From the NCBI GenBank assembly GCA_050747865.1, contig JBOGJI010000236.1, positions 1 to 64,000 on the forward strand: 64,000 bases of DNA, given 5' to 3'. This DNA is from JBOGJI01 sp050747865. GTDB lineage: Bacteria; Acidobacteriota; Thermoanaerobaculia; Multivoradales; JAHEKO01. The position numbers and the translations under genes were made by a program. Position 1 is the stretch's first letter. The number at the start of each line of letters is the position of its first letter. This document shows positions 1-8,536 of this stretch, one piece after another. The notes under the pieces are model-generated. The model worked only from the letters and a program-made list of their open reading frames with translations, did not search any database and was not told the DNA's origin.

Positions 1-2
1 CG

Positions 3-554
3 TGGGGGGAGTTCCAGGCGCATGCCTATCGCGCCCGCCACACGGGGGAGGAGCACCTGGCGCTCGTCCTGGGCCAGGTCGACGGCGAAGAGCCGGTGCT
101 GGTGCGCCTGCACAGCCAGTGCCTGACAGGCGACCTCTTCGGCTCGGCGCGCTGCGACTGCGGCCTGCAGCTCGACGGGGCGCTGACCGCGATCGCCGAC
201 GCCGGCCGCGGCGTCCTCGTCTACCTGCAGCAGGAGGGGCGGGGCATCGGGCTGGCGAACAAGCTCAAGGCGTACGAGCTGCAGGAGCAGGGGCACGACA
301 CCGTGGAGGCGAACGAGCAGCTCGGCTTTCCCGCCGATCTGCGCGACTACGGCCTGGCGGTGCAGATCCTGCGCCACCTGGGGGTGCGGCGGGTGCGCCT
401 GTTGACCAACAATCCCGATAAGGTGGCGGCGCTCACCGACTACGGCGTGGAGGGGGTTGAGCGGGTGCCGCTGGAGGTACGTCCGACGGAGACCAGCCGG
501 GCCTACCTGGAAGCGAAGAGAGACAAGCTGGGACACCTTCTGAAGCTGGTCTGA
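3..554 (+). CDS. ribA: GTP cyclohydrolase II (C-terminal part; 5' end outside window)
   Basis: This enzyme opens the imidazole ring of GTP, the first step of riboflavin synthesis in the cytoplasm. The frame is open from the window edge, so the N-terminus is missing. The visible 183 residues carry the family signatures: a [19 protein letters not shown] entry, a zinc site in [15 protein letters not shown] (three Cys), [16 protein letters not shown], and LLTNNPDK near the end. It may be the second half of a RibBA fusion; the upstream part needed to decide is not in the window. It ends 14 bases before the sulfate activation gene, whose ribosome site lies in the gap. Confidence 0.95.
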   Translation, partial: WGEFQAHAYRARHTGEEHLALVLGQVDGEEPVLVRLHSQCLTGDLFGSARCDCGLQLDGALTAIADAGRGVLVYLQQEGRGIGLANKLKAYELQEQGHDTVEANEQLGFPADLRDYGLAVQILRHLGVRRVRLLTNNPDKVAALTDYGVEGVERVPLEVRPTETSRAYLEAKRDKLGHLLKLV

Positions 555-568
555 ACCCGAGGAGAAAC

Positions 569-2290
569 ATGACCGAGCATCTGATCGCACCGCACGGCGG
601 TGCTCTCAAAGAACTGTTGGTATCGGAGGAGCGCCGGCAGCAGCTCAAGGAGGCCTCGCGCGACTGGGTCTCCTGGGACCTGACCGAACGCCAGATCTGC
701 GACCTGGAGCTGCTGCTGAACGGCGGTTTCTCGCCGCTCACCGGCTTCCTGAACGAAGGCGACTTCAGCTCCGTCTGCGCCGACATGCGTCTCGAGGACG
801 GCACGCTGTGGCCGATCCCCATCACCCTGGACGTCAGCGACGAGGTAGCGGAGCGGCTCGGCGAGGGCGACAAGCTGGCCCTGCGCGACCCCGAAGGCGT
901 GATGCTGGCGGTGCTGACGGTGGAGAGCAAGTGGCGGGTCGACCGCGAGGAGAAGGCGAGGTCGGTATTCGGCACGCTCGACCAGAAGCACCCGGGCGTG
1001 GCCCACATCTTCCAGCGCACCAACAACTTCGGAATCGGCGGACGACTCGAGGGCCTGCAGCTGCCGGCCCACTACGACTTCGTGCCGCTGCGCCTGACGC
1101 CGGCCCGCCTGCGGCGACGCTTCAGCGACCGCGGCTGGCGCCGGGTGGTGGCCTTCCAGACGCGCAACCCCATGCACCGCGCCCACTACGAGCTGACCAT
1201 GAAGGCGGCGCGGGAGCTCGAGGCCAACCTGCTGATCCACCCGGCCGTCGGCATGACCAAGCCGGGCGACGTGGATCACTACACGCGGGTGCGCTGCTAC
1301 GAGGCGCTGCTTCACCACTACCCGCAGCATTCGGTCTTGCTCTCGCTCCTGCCGCTGGCCATGCGCATGGGCGGGCCGCGCGAGGCCCTGCTGCACGCCA
1401 TCATCCGCAAGAACTACGGCTGCACCCATTTCATCGTCGGCCGCGACCACGCCGGCCCGGGCACCGACTCCCAGGGCAATCCCTTCTACGGCCCCTATGA
1501 CGCCCAGAACCTGCTCAAGGAGCACGAGGAGGAGCTGGGCATCCGCATGGTGCCGTTCCGCATGATGGTCTACGTGGAGGACAGGGCCGCCTACATGCCG
1601 GTCGACGAGGTCCCCGATGGTGCCCGCACCCTGGACATCTCCGGCACCGAGCTGCGCCAGCGCCTGGCCCAGGGCCGGGATCTGCCGCACTGGTTCACCT
1701 TCCCCGATGTCGCCAACGAGCTGCGCCGCACCTACCCGCCGCGGGCGACGCAGGGGTTCACGGTCTTCTTCACCGGCTTCTCCGGATCCGGCAAGTCGAC
1801 TCTCGCCAACGTGCTGATGGTCAAGCTCCTGGAGATGGGCGGCCGACCGGTGACGCTGCTCGACGGCGACATCGTGCGCAAGAACCTCTCCTCCGAGCTG
1901 GGCTTCTCCAAGGAGCACCGCGACCTGAACATCCGTCGCATCGGCTATGTGGCCAGCGAGATCACCAAAAACGGCGGCATCGCGCTGTGCGCCCCGATCG
2001 CACCCTACGACGCGGTGCGCAAGGCCGTGCGGTCGGAGATCGAGAAGGGCGGCGGCTTCATCCTCGTCCACGTCTCGACGCCGCTCGAGGTCTGCGAGCA
2101 GCGCGACCGCAAGGGCCTGTACGCCAAGGCCCGCGCCGGCCTCATCCAGGAGTTCACCGGCATTTCCGACCCCTACGAGGAGCCGGCGGACGCCGACGTG
2201 GTCATCGACACGACCGACATCACTCCCGAAGAAGGCGCCCAGCTCGTTTTCCTGCACCTCGAGAAGGAGGGCTATATTGCCGGTGTCTGA
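569..2290 (+). CDS. Bifunctional sulfate adenylyltransferase / APS kinase
   Basis: The protein (573 aa) converts sulfate and ATP to APS and then phosphorylates APS to PAPS. The N-terminal ATP sulfurylase part shows QTRNPMHRAH at residues 197-206 (QxRNPxHxxH nucleotide site) and a GRDHAGPG loop. The C-terminal APS kinase part has the P-loop GFSGSGKST at 403-411 followed by LDGDIVRKNL. This order (sulfurylase then kinase, one chain) is known from Aquifex-type and some other bacterial enzymes. A GAGGAG Shine-Dalgarno precedes the ATG. It overlaps cysQ by 14 bases. No PAPS or APS reductase gene follows here, so the PAPS may serve sulfotransferases; that is inference. Confidence 0.95.
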   Translation: MTEHLIAPHGGALKELLVSEERRQQLKEASRDWVSWDLTERQICDLELLLNGGFSPLTGFLNEGDFSSVCADMRLEDGTLWPIPITLDVSDEVAERLGEGDKLALRDPEGVMLAVLTVESKWRVDREEKARSVFGTLDQKHPGVAHIFQRTNNFGIGGRLEGLQLPAHYDFVPLRLTPARLRRRFSDRGWRRVVAFQTRNPMHRAHYELTMKAARELEANLLIHPAVGMTKPGDVDHYTRVRCYEALLHHYPQHSVLLSLLPLAMRMGGPREALLHAIIRKNYGCTHFIVGRDHAGPGTDSQGNPFYGPYDAQNLLKEHEEELGIRMVPFRMMVYVEDRAAYMPVDEVPDGARTLDISGTELRQRLAQGRDLPHWFTFPDVANELRRTYPPRATQGFTVFFTGFSGSGKSTLANVLMVKLLEMGGRPVTLLDGDIVRKNLSSELGFSKEHRDLNIRRIGYVASEITKNGGIALCAPIAPYDAVRKAVRSEIEKGGGFILVHVSTPLEVCEQRDRKGLYAKARAGLIQEFTGISDPYEEPADADVVIDTTDITPEEGAQLVFLHLEKEGYIAGV

Positions 2291-3062
2291 GGACCGCCAC
2301 CGCGACCTTGCGCGCATCCGCGAGGCGCTGGAGGCCGCCTGCGAGGTCCTCACGCGCTACACCCCGGGCGAGATCGAGCACCGCGTCAAGTCGGGGGCCG
2401 GCGACCCGGTCACCGAGGCCGACCTGGAGCTCGACCGCGTGCTGCGTCAGAGCCTGCTGCGCGACGGCGAGGGGTGGCTCTCGGAGGAGACCGCCGACGA
2501 CCTGTCCCGCCTGGAACGCAGCCGGGTGTGGGTCGTCGACCCCCTCGACGGCACCAAGGAGTTCGTCCTGGGCCTGCCCGAGTGGTGCGTCTCCGTCGGC
2601 CTGGTGGAGGACGGCGAGCCGGTGGCGGGAGGCATCCTCAATCCGGCGGCCGGCCATCTGGTGCTGGGCGCGGTCGATCAAGGCGTGACGCTGAACGGCG
2701 AGCCGGCCCGCTTTCGCGATACGAGTCGCCTCGACGGGGCGACGGTCCTCGCCAGTCGCAGCGAGGTGAAGCGGGGGGAGTGGGAGCGGTTCGCCGGCGG
2801 CGCGTTCGAGATCGTGCCCATGGGCTCGGTGGCCTACAAGCTGGCGCGCGTCGCCGCCGGCCTCGCCGACGCGACGTGGACGCTGGTGCCGAAGAACGAG
2901 TGGGACGTGGCGGCGGGCGTAGCCCTGGTGCTCGCCGCCGGCGGCGAAGCCTGGCAGCCGGACGGCTCTCGCCCCCGATTCAACCGCTCCGGCACCCGGC
3001 TGCCCGGGCTGGTGGCGCACGCCGCCCACCTGCGGCCCGCGATCGAGCGCTTCCTGATGTAG
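2277..3062 (+). CDS. cysQ: 3'(2'),5'-bisphosphate nucleotidase (CysQ family)
   Basis: CysQ hydrolyses PAP, the product left after sulfotransfer from PAPS, to AMP. The 261-aa protein has the inositol-monophosphatase fold metal motifs: SEET around residue 70, DPLDGTKEF at 88-96, and WDVAAG at about 209-214, which supply the Mg ligands. I chose a TTG start at 2277 because an AAGGAGGG ribosome site ends six bases before it. An in-frame GTG at 2283 is the alternative, with worse spacing. The start lies inside the end of the sulfurylase/kinase gene, which indicates translational coupling and a joint PAPS supply and PAP removal role. Confidence 0.92.
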   Translation: MPVSEDRHRDLARIREALEAACEVLTRYTPGEIEHRVKSGAGDPVTEADLELDRVLRQSLLRDGEGWLSEETADDLSRLERSRVWVVDPLDGTKEFVLGLPEWCVSVGLVEDGEPVAGGILNPAAGHLVLGAVDQGVTLNGEPARFRDTSRLDGATVLASRSEVKRGEWERFAGGAFEIVPMGSVAYKLARVAAGLADATWTLVPKNEWDVAAGVALVLAAGGEAWQPDGSRPRFNRSGTRLPGLVAHAAHLRPAIERFLM

Positions 3063-3086
3063 CCGTGCCCGCAGCGCGGGCACGGC
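3062..3086. terminator. Perfect 11-bp hairpin after cysQ
   Basis: GCCGTGCCCGC and GCGGGCACGGC form a perfect stem around a 3-base loop starting at the cysQ stop codon. There is no clear T-run on either side, so it may terminate weakly or only protect the message end. It sits between convergent genes. Confidence 0.45.
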
Positions 3087-3155
3087 CGAAAAGGACCGCG
3101 GCGGCCGGCGCCGGAGAACTTATGGCACCGACCGCCGCGATGGAGACGCTACGGT

Positions 3156-4847
3156 CTACGGCCCGTAGAGAACGAGACCGAAGTTCCGCGTGATGAACAC
3201 CGACATCTCGGCTCGCGTGATCGGATCGGAGGGGCAATACTGTAGCGGGCTGTCGGTGCAGCCGGCCGCAACACCCCGGTTGAACAGGTCCTCGATCCAG
3301 TTGGCGAACTGCGACGGACACGGCACGTCGGCGAAGATCCCGGTGCACGCCGGTGGCGTATATCCCGAGCCAAGGAGCGTCTTCAGCAGGAAGGGTGGCA
3401 TCTGCTCGCGCGTCACCGCGGCCGCTGGGCAGTAGTTGCCGCCGCCGCAGCCGCTGGCGACGCCGCGCCGCGCCAGCTCCTCGATCCACGGGCAGAAGAT
3501 GCTGCCCGCCGGCACGTCATTGAACATCTCTTGACCCGCCACGCAGGCGGGCGGCGCGTAGCCCGGGCCCTCGAAGGCCTTGAGCATGAACGCCGCCATC
3601 TGGTCACGAGGATTGGACTGCGTCGGGCAGAACTCCGTCGTCGTGCAGCCGGACGTGATCCTGTGATGCCAGATGGTCTCCACGAACCGGTAGAAGATGT
3701 TGGATCTCGGCACATCCAGGAAGCTGTCGCCGAGATGCAGCTTCCAGACATGGGTGGAGCCGTCGGTCAAGCTTTCGGAGAATGTGGCGTCCCAGTGCCG
3801 TGCCGGGCGCACCGCGGGGTCGTTGACGCCCATCTGGTAGCAGACTCCGGTGGCGCGGCAGCTCGCGGCGTCATCGGGCTCCACGATTCCGTAGTCGGCA
3901 AAGTCGAACGACAGCGCGTAGGCGGCTCCGGCGGGCCCGGTGTAGTTCGACGCGGTGCCTTGTGCGACCGTGGTGAGGCCGCTCTGGTTGACCCACTGCG
4001 GTGCCACGTCGACTGTCTCTCCCGGCTCGAAGACATCGTTGCCGTCCGAGGCCAGTACCTCGAAGTCGACCTCCAGGCCGACCGGGTCGAACACATCGAT
4101 TGCTGGGTTGCCGCGCTCGCACGCAGTCTCGGCGATCGTCAAGTCGAGGTCGAGGGTCACGACCCCGAGAACGTTCACCTCGAGAGCGAGCTGCAGCCCG
4201 ATGGCCAGCGCAGAGTCGGTCGTCACCTCTGTGTGTCCGATGCGCAGGACCGCGCTGGCGATGCCGATGTCGACCTCGATGTCCTCATCGAGCACGACAT
4301 CGACCTCCTGGCCGAGCAGCGTCACGGTCACCGGCGGGTCGACCTCGGCCGACGGTTCTCCCAGAATCGGGCACAGAGAGGTCGACGACACCGCGTCGAG
4401 CCCCAGGATCTGGGGCAGCCCCCCGAGCCCGCCCAGGCTTACGCCGACGTCGGAGAGAAACGACGTCCCCGTCGCCCGCACGCCGTCCGACGACGCCGTG
4501 CTCGACACGACCGCGGCCGACACCAGGGGCACGTTCCCGATGACGGGGAGCGCGATCTCGAGCAGCGTCTCCGTGGCCTCCTGGTCTTCGTCACCCTGCG
4601 ACACCTCGACGTGGGATAGCTCTTGATCGAGCAGGTTGATCGGGATGCCGAGCACGGTGCCGCTCAGCGAGGCACGGGCCGCCGTGGCGCTCGCGTCCCC
4701 GGCTGCCGCGGCGGCGGGCGCCGCGCCCGCCAGCAGGGCCCCGGCCAAGATTATCGCCAGCTCCCACCTTCCGCTTCCTCGTCCCGCCGGGACCCTCCCC
4801 GCGGGGGCCGTGGTACTACGCGAATCAGACATCCGAGTCCGTTGCAT
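3156..4847 (-). CDS. Secreted protein with three C-terminal S-layer-homology domains
   Basis: The 563-aa protein is exported: a charged N-terminus is followed by a hydrophobic stretch at about residues 28-50 ending in AAAAAG. The middle is a hydroxyl- and valine-rich beta-type region like the choice-of-anchor P family. The last ~190 residues hold three S-layer-homology-like repeats, each with an IxxLxxRGVxxGC core, a Cys-rich YCP or FCP loop, and TREQM, TRAEM or PRDQM. SLH domains usually bind cell-wall polymers, so surface anchoring is likely. The start is the ATG at 4847 because AAGGAGG lies nine bases upstream; longer in-frame starts lack this. A conserved promoter-like block lies at 5004-5040. 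The exact function is unknown. Confidence 0.85.
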   Translation of the reverse strand: MQRTRMSDSRSTTAPAGRVPAGRGSGRWELAIILAGALLAGAAPAAAAAGDASATAARASLSGTVLGIPINLLDQELSHVEVSQGDEDQEATETLLEIALPVIGNVPLVSAAVVSSTASSDGVRATGTSFLSDVGVSLGGLGGLPQILGLDAVSSTSLCPILGEPSAEVDPPVTVTLLGQEVDVVLDEDIEVDIGIASAVLRIGHTEVTTDSALAIGLQLALEVNVLGVVTLDLDLTIAETACERGNPAIDVFDPVGLEVDFEVLASDGNDVFEPGETVDVAPQWVNQSGLTTVAQGTASNYTGPAGAAYALSFDFADYGIVEPDDAASCRATGVCYQMGVNDPAVRPARHWDATFSESLTDGSTHVWKLHLGDSFLDVPRSNIFYRFVETIWHHRITSGCTTTEFCPTQSNPRDQMAAFMLKAFEGPGYAPPACVAGQEMFNDVPAGSIFCPWIEELARRGVASGCGGGNYCPAAAVTREQMPPFLLKTLLGSGYTPPACTGIFADVPCPSQFANWIEDLFNRGVAAGCTDSPLQYCPSDPITRAEMSVFITRNFGLVLYGP

Positions 4848-5003
4848 GACTTCTTGCCTCCTTGCTTCCATTAGCCGTTGCGCCGGCGTTGTCGTGACGC
4901 GGCGCGGGTTCTCGAACCAGCACGGATGCCGCGGCCCCGGCCTTCCAGCCGGGCGCCGGCCCCGCACGCATCAGCGATCAACTCCCGTCCTGGTTGACGC
5001 GTG

Positions 5004-5040
5004 CTCTATAAGTGGCGTTTGGGTCGTGTTTTGCAACACC
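5004..5040 (-). promoter_or_regulatory. Promoter-like block, copy A, shared with 7453-7491
   Basis: Read on the minus strand the block is GGTGTTGCAAAAC, about ten variable bases, ACGCCACT, then TATAGA. The same order and spacing occur upstream of the secreted-protein gene at 7335. TTGCAA and TATAGA could be -35 and -10 boxes, though the 20-base spacing is long. It lies about 160 bases before the ATG at 4847, leaving a long leader. Confidence 0.6.
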
Positions 5041-5086
5041 GGCGGCTCGAGCCCGGGTGGTAGCGTCGCGCGACCGTCGGGACGCC

Positions 5087-5115
5087 TTGTGCATATTGGT
5101 GTGCCGCGATATGCT
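5087..5115 (+). promoter_or_regulatory. Probable promoter for the lipoprotein gene
   Basis: TTGTGC (5087-5092), a 17-base spacer and TATGCT (5110-5115) match a sigma-70 type promoter. Transcription would begin near 5122, only about 12 bases before the ATG at 5134, or just before an in-frame GTG at 5125. Confidence 0.5.
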
Positions 5116-5133
5116 TTGCCTTCCGTGGCCGCA

Positions 5134-5964
5134 ATGCCGTTCCTTCGTCCGCGCTCCTTCCGTCATCAGGCCGCTTTCATGTTGGCCGTGTTGCCGCCTC
5201 TCCTCCTGGCCTGCACGCCTTCAGCATCGTCGCGAGCCGACGGTCCGGCGGCGCAGTCCCCGGCGTCCGAACCACTCCCCGAGGTCGCCGCAGCGCGCAT
5301 CGCCTACGGCAGCGCGAGCTACCGGACCACCTTCACCATCGAGGAGCGCGAGATGGTGGTCGACACCCGTCGGTGGCTGGAGCGGTCCGACGAGGGGGGC
5401 GAGGCGGTCGTGCGTCTGCGTGAGGTCACCGAGAGCACGCAGGGCGACGCCGAAGACGTCACCGACCTCGACGCCAACACCCTGCGGCCGCTGCGCAAGA
5501 GAGCGGGGCAGGCTCCGGCGTTCGTCGAGGTCGACTACGGCGACCGCCTGGTCACCGGCCGGATCGAGCTGGGTCAGCAGGAGATCCCGGTGCGCCTCGA
5601 GCTCGACGGTCCGGCTTTCGGCGACGGCGCCTCGCTGGAGACGGCGATCCTGGCCCTGCCGCTGGCCGACGGATATCGGACCTCGCTGCGCAGCGTCCAG
5701 GTGGGCCTGCAGCAGAGCGTCCGTGCCTGGTCGCTGGAGGTCCAGGGCGGCGAGACCGTCGAGGTGCCGGCGGGCAGCTTCGAAACGTTGCGCGTCGAGC
5801 TCGAGCCGCGAGACGGCACGGACGGCGGCAAGACCCTGTGGGTGAGCCGGGAGACGCCCCGCCTGCTCGTCCAGGCGGAGAACCGCCTGCCCGCCGACCT
5901 CGGTGGCACCGTGACCACCACCGTGCTGCTCCGCGTGGAGCCGGCGGAAGGTTCAACCCCGTAG
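5134..5964 (+). CDS. Predicted lipoprotein of unknown function
   Basis: The 276-aa protein starts with a short basic segment and a hydrophobic run ending in LLAC (Cys27), a lipobox, so it should be lipid-anchored after export. The mature part is mostly beta, with no enzyme motif I recognise. Its layout (a polar intermediate domain followed by an 'SFETLRVE' segment) recalls DUF3108-type periplasmic proteins, but I would not name it as one. An in-frame GTG at 5125 fits the promoter at 5087-5115 equally well. It runs toward the gene ending at 6088, and a strong hairpin separates them. Confidence 0.75.
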   Translation: MPFLRPRSFRHQAAFMLAVLPPLLLACTPSASSRADGPAAQSPASEPLPEVAAARIAYGSASYRTTFTIEEREMVVDTRRWLERSDEGGEAVVRLREVTESTQGDAEDVTDLDANTLRPLRKRAGQAPAFVEVDYGDRLVTGRIELGQQEIPVRLELDGPAFGDGASLETAILALPLADGYRTSLRSVQVGLQQSVRAWSLEVQGGETVEVPAGSFETLRVELEPRDGTDGGKTLWVSRETPRLLVQAENRLPADLGGTVTTTVLLRVEPAEGSTP

Positions 5965-6028
5965 GCGTCGCGCGCCACCGTCGGCCTCTCGGTCGATTCC
6001 GGCTGCAGCTTCGATGACTGCTGAGAAG

Positions 6029-6062
6029 GCGAAGGCCGGAGCCGTGCGGCTCCGGCCTTCGC
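6029..6062. terminator. Bidirectional hairpin between convergent genes
   Basis: GCGAAGGCCGGAGCC and its perfect complement form a 15-bp stem with a GTGC loop. It lies between the gene ending at 5964 and the one ending at 6088, so it can serve both. No long T-run is present. Confidence 0.75.
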
Positions 6063-6087
6063 TCACGGAAGCGAGCTCCGGCTGGCG

Positions 6088-7335
6088 CTAGACGCCCAGC
6101 GCTCGCGCCTGCGCCACACCGACTTGGACGACGGCACCCACCGGCAGAACCGTGCCGTCCAGTACGGTCAGCTCGACCATGCGGATCTGGATGGCACCCG
6201 ACCAGCGGACGACTCGCTTGAGCCACAGATCGCCGACGCCGACGATATCGAGATGCGTATCGAGAGGAACACTGTCGGTGATCTCGGGGAAGCCGGCGAC
6301 GCTCAGTCCGAGGAACTCCGAGCCGAACACCCTGCGAGTCAGGTTGCCTCCGTCGTTCACGACATGCGCTCGGCCGAAAATGACGTCCGCCGACACCAGG
6401 CCCGACAGGACATCCGCATCTTCGATGGTCGTCGTCGTGGTGGCGACGGCGCCGGTAGGGGTGGAGTCGCCTCTCGTCCTGTTGAGCCCAGTGGCCGAGC
6501 CTAGGACACCCGGCAGGGCGACGAGAGCGCCGCCATTGCTGCGCCACTGCCCGTCGGTCCCGTCGCATGGCAGAGCTTGCCGGAACGACGGATCCAGGAT
6601 CGACAGGTCTCCGACCCGGACCGATGTCGAGTAGGCCGTACCGCCGAGAATGGCGACCACATTGCTCATTTTCGTCTGCGCGTTGGCAACGACGATCTCC
6701 GTGCCCACGTCGAAGAGGATGGGCAGGGTGACGACGACCCGGAGCATGGTGGTCCGGTGACGGGCGAGATTCGCGCCGACGAAGGACGCGCGCTCATTGA
6801 TGCTGACGTGACCCACCAGCGGGATGTCGACTTGCGTGTTCGGCGGAACGTTGACGTCGATCGGAATGCCCGCCACCACGAGGCCGGCGAACTGGGTGCC
6901 CCCCCCGTGGACGTTGAATCCGCTCGCCAGCCTCCGCGTCACGCTGACCGCCCTGACCGCAGACGCGCCTACCAGCCCGCCGAGGAGATCGATGCTTTCG
7001 ACCTCCGAGGTCGCCCGCGCGACGAGACCATCGGCCGTCTGGAATCGCTCCGCCGTGCTCACGATGTTTCCAACGTCCAGCAGGCCCGCGACGTCCACGC
7101 CGGCGACGTTCTCCTGCCTCGAGATCGGATCCAGGGCGCAGCCGACGCCGGCCGCCGCCGACTTCTGCGATACGATCGTGTCCTCGACCTGGACGAACGT
7201 CCCGAACGCGCTCGCGCTGGCCACGGGTTGGGGTTGTTGGGCTACGGCGATCGAGGGAACCCAGCAGATCCCAGCGGTCGCCGCGATGAGCAGGGCCAGG
7301 GCTCGCGTCGTTCTCCGAGAGACAGGGTGCTTCAT
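6088..7335 (-). CDS. Secreted 'choice-of-anchor P' type protein, internally duplicated
   Basis: The 415-aa protein has a signal peptide (MKHPVSRRTT, then a hydrophobic run, cleavage likely after AVA). The body contains two related units. The first includes GLVGASAVRAVSV, then FAGLVVAGIPI and a GHVSINER segment. The second includes GLVSADVIFGRAHVV, then FLGLSVAGFPE and a VGDLWLKRV segment. This pattern is typical of secreted proteins whose anchors vary between relatives; here no anchor domain is visible. The ATG at 7335 has AAAGGAG seven bases upstream. It shares an upstream block with the SLH protein gene at 4847, so the two are probably co-regulated. The function is unknown. Confidence 0.8.
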   Translation of the reverse strand: MKHPVSRRTTRALALLIAATAGICWVPSIAVAQQPQPVASASAFGTFVQVEDTIVSQKSAAAGVGCALDPISRQENVAGVDVAGLLDVGNIVSTAERFQTADGLVARATSEVESIDLLGGLVGASAVRAVSVTRRLASGFNVHGGGTQFAGLVVAGIPIDVNVPPNTQVDIPLVGHVSINERASFVGANLARHRTTMLRVVVTLPILFDVGTEIVVANAQTKMSNVVAILGGTAYSTSVRVGDLSILDPSFRQALPCDGTDGQWRSNGGALVALPGVLGSATGLNRTRGDSTPTGAVATTTTTIEDADVLSGLVSADVIFGRAHVVNDGGNLTRRVFGSEFLGLSVAGFPEITDSVPLDTHLDIVGVGDLWLKRVVRWSGAIQIRMVELTVLDGTVLPVGAVVQVGVAQARALGV

Positions 7336-7452
7336 GGCCAGACTCCTTTCGTTCCTCCCGTCCGCAAGGGTCCATCCCCCACCGGACATCAGAGAAACCA
7401 CCGCGCCTGGCGCGCGACGAGCTCCGCCGGCCAGGTGCGCAATGGTGTCTTA

Positions 7453-7491
7453 CACATATAGAGTGGCGTCGACGACGAGTTTTGCAACACC
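7453..7491 (-). promoter_or_regulatory. Promoter-like block, copy B
   Basis: Read on the minus strand it contains GGTGTTGCAAAAC, a variable stretch, ACGCCACT and TATATG. The first 13 bases are identical to copy A and ACGCCACT sits at the same distance. It lies about 120 bases upstream of the ATG at 7335. Confidence 0.6.
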
Positions 7492-7698
7492 TGAGGGCCG
7501 GCTGTTAAACAGTTGGTGGGACACCTCCGGGACCCATTGTGTGCCTGAGGCCGTCTAGGCCTGCGCCCGCTACCTCGCTGTAAGTCTCACCTGTACAACG
7601 ACTTGATGGCGTACCGCGTCGGGAGCGTATAGCCGCCGTCGCTGGAAGGGTCCCTGCGCTATTCTCGACGCGTCGCCGCGGGTCCCTGGCGGCAGGGG
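7492..7698. other. Intergenic stretch before the FkbM gene
   Basis: No convincing gene is present. TTGATG near 7603 and TATAGC near 7628 could be promoter boxes for the FkbM gene, but the 19-base spacing is poor. I see no hairpin or repeat. Confidence 0.4.
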
Positions 7699-8397
7699 AT
7701 GAAGATGTCGGCCAACCCACACAAGTCGGACACGGTCACGATCCAGGGTATACGCCTGGCGCTCGATCGCGACATCATGTCGGACCGTATGCTCGAGGTG
7801 CTGCGTGCCGGGAGGTACGAGCAGGCCGAGGTCCGGCAGATCCCCAAGATCCTCCAGCCCGGCGATCGGGTCGTTGAGCTCGGCGCCGGGCTCGGCTTCG
7901 TGGCGATCGCCGCGGCCAAGCTCGACATCGCCGAATCCATCGCCGTCTATGAGGCGAACCCGAGACTGATCCCGCTGATCTCGCGCAACCAGGAGCTCAA
8001 CGGAGTCGCGTTCGACGTGTTCAATCAGGTCGTGCTGTTGACCGACGAGCTGTCGAGCGTGCCGTTCTACATCCGCAAGGACTTCTGGGCCTCCTCGCTG
8101 GCACCGCAGCCGTGGGGCTACAGCGAACAGATCGAGGTACCGGCGATCGCGTTTTCTGAGATGTTAGAGCGCCACCGGCCGACGATGCTGATCGTGGATA
8201 TCGAGGGGGGAGAGCTCGAGCTGTTTCGCCGCGTCCCGCTCACCGGCGTCAAGAAGGTCTACATCGAGCTGCACCAGAACGTCATCGGCCGCGTCGGCAT
8301 GAAGCAGGTCTTCGACTTCTTCTCGTCGCGCGACTTCCACTACGATCAGCACCACTCCACCGGCAGCGTAGTACTGTTCAGCCACGTCCTTCGCTGA
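7699..8397 (+). CDS. FkbM family methyltransferase
   Basis: The 232-aa protein is an SAM-dependent O-methyltransferase of the FkbM type, often found in glycan and natural-product clusters. The SAM site is VVELGAGLGFVAI (about residues 58-70), followed by an acidic YEANP and the family's IVDIEGGELELF segment near residue 157. The late HQNVIGR and phenylalanine-rich tail are also usual. The start is ATG 7699; a second ATG two codons later is equally possible and neither has a strong ribosome site. It opens the glycan region and diverges from the operon whose last gene ends at 8537. The substrate is not readable; a sugar hydroxyl is plausible. Confidence 0.85.
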   Translation: MKMSANPHKSDTVTIQGIRLALDRDIMSDRMLEVLRAGRYEQAEVRQIPKILQPGDRVVELGAGLGFVAIAAAKLDIAESIAVYEANPRLIPLISRNQELNGVAFDVFNQVVLLTDELSSVPFYIRKDFWASSLAPQPWGYSEQIEVPAIAFSEMLERHRPTMLIVDIEGGELELFRRVPLTGVKKVYIELHQNVIGRVGMKQVFDFFSSRDFHYDQHHSTGSVVLFSHVLR

Positions 8398-8536
8398 CCG
8401 CTGTCCATCACGCCGACTGTATCGGTCAGCCCACGCCTGACCACCGATCTGCTCGCTGGTGTCGAGGTGTGGACCGTCCTTCTCCTGTCCGACCACGGCG
8501 CCTCGACAGGAGACGCCGGACGACGGAGACCGGCTA

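Noticed and set aside
503..2353. Long minus-strand open frame opposite the sulfurylase/kinase gene
   Set aside because: It is the antisense of a well-supported enzyme with all motifs on the plus strand; long antisense frames are expected at this GC content.
3190..4626. Plus-strand frames opposite the SLH protein
   Set aside because: The minus-strand product has a signal peptide, repeats and a good ribosome site; these frames are shadows.
8398..8536. Possible small gene or terminator between FkbM and the sulfotransferase
   Set aside because: No convincing frame, ribosome site or strong stem; only weak partial repeats.
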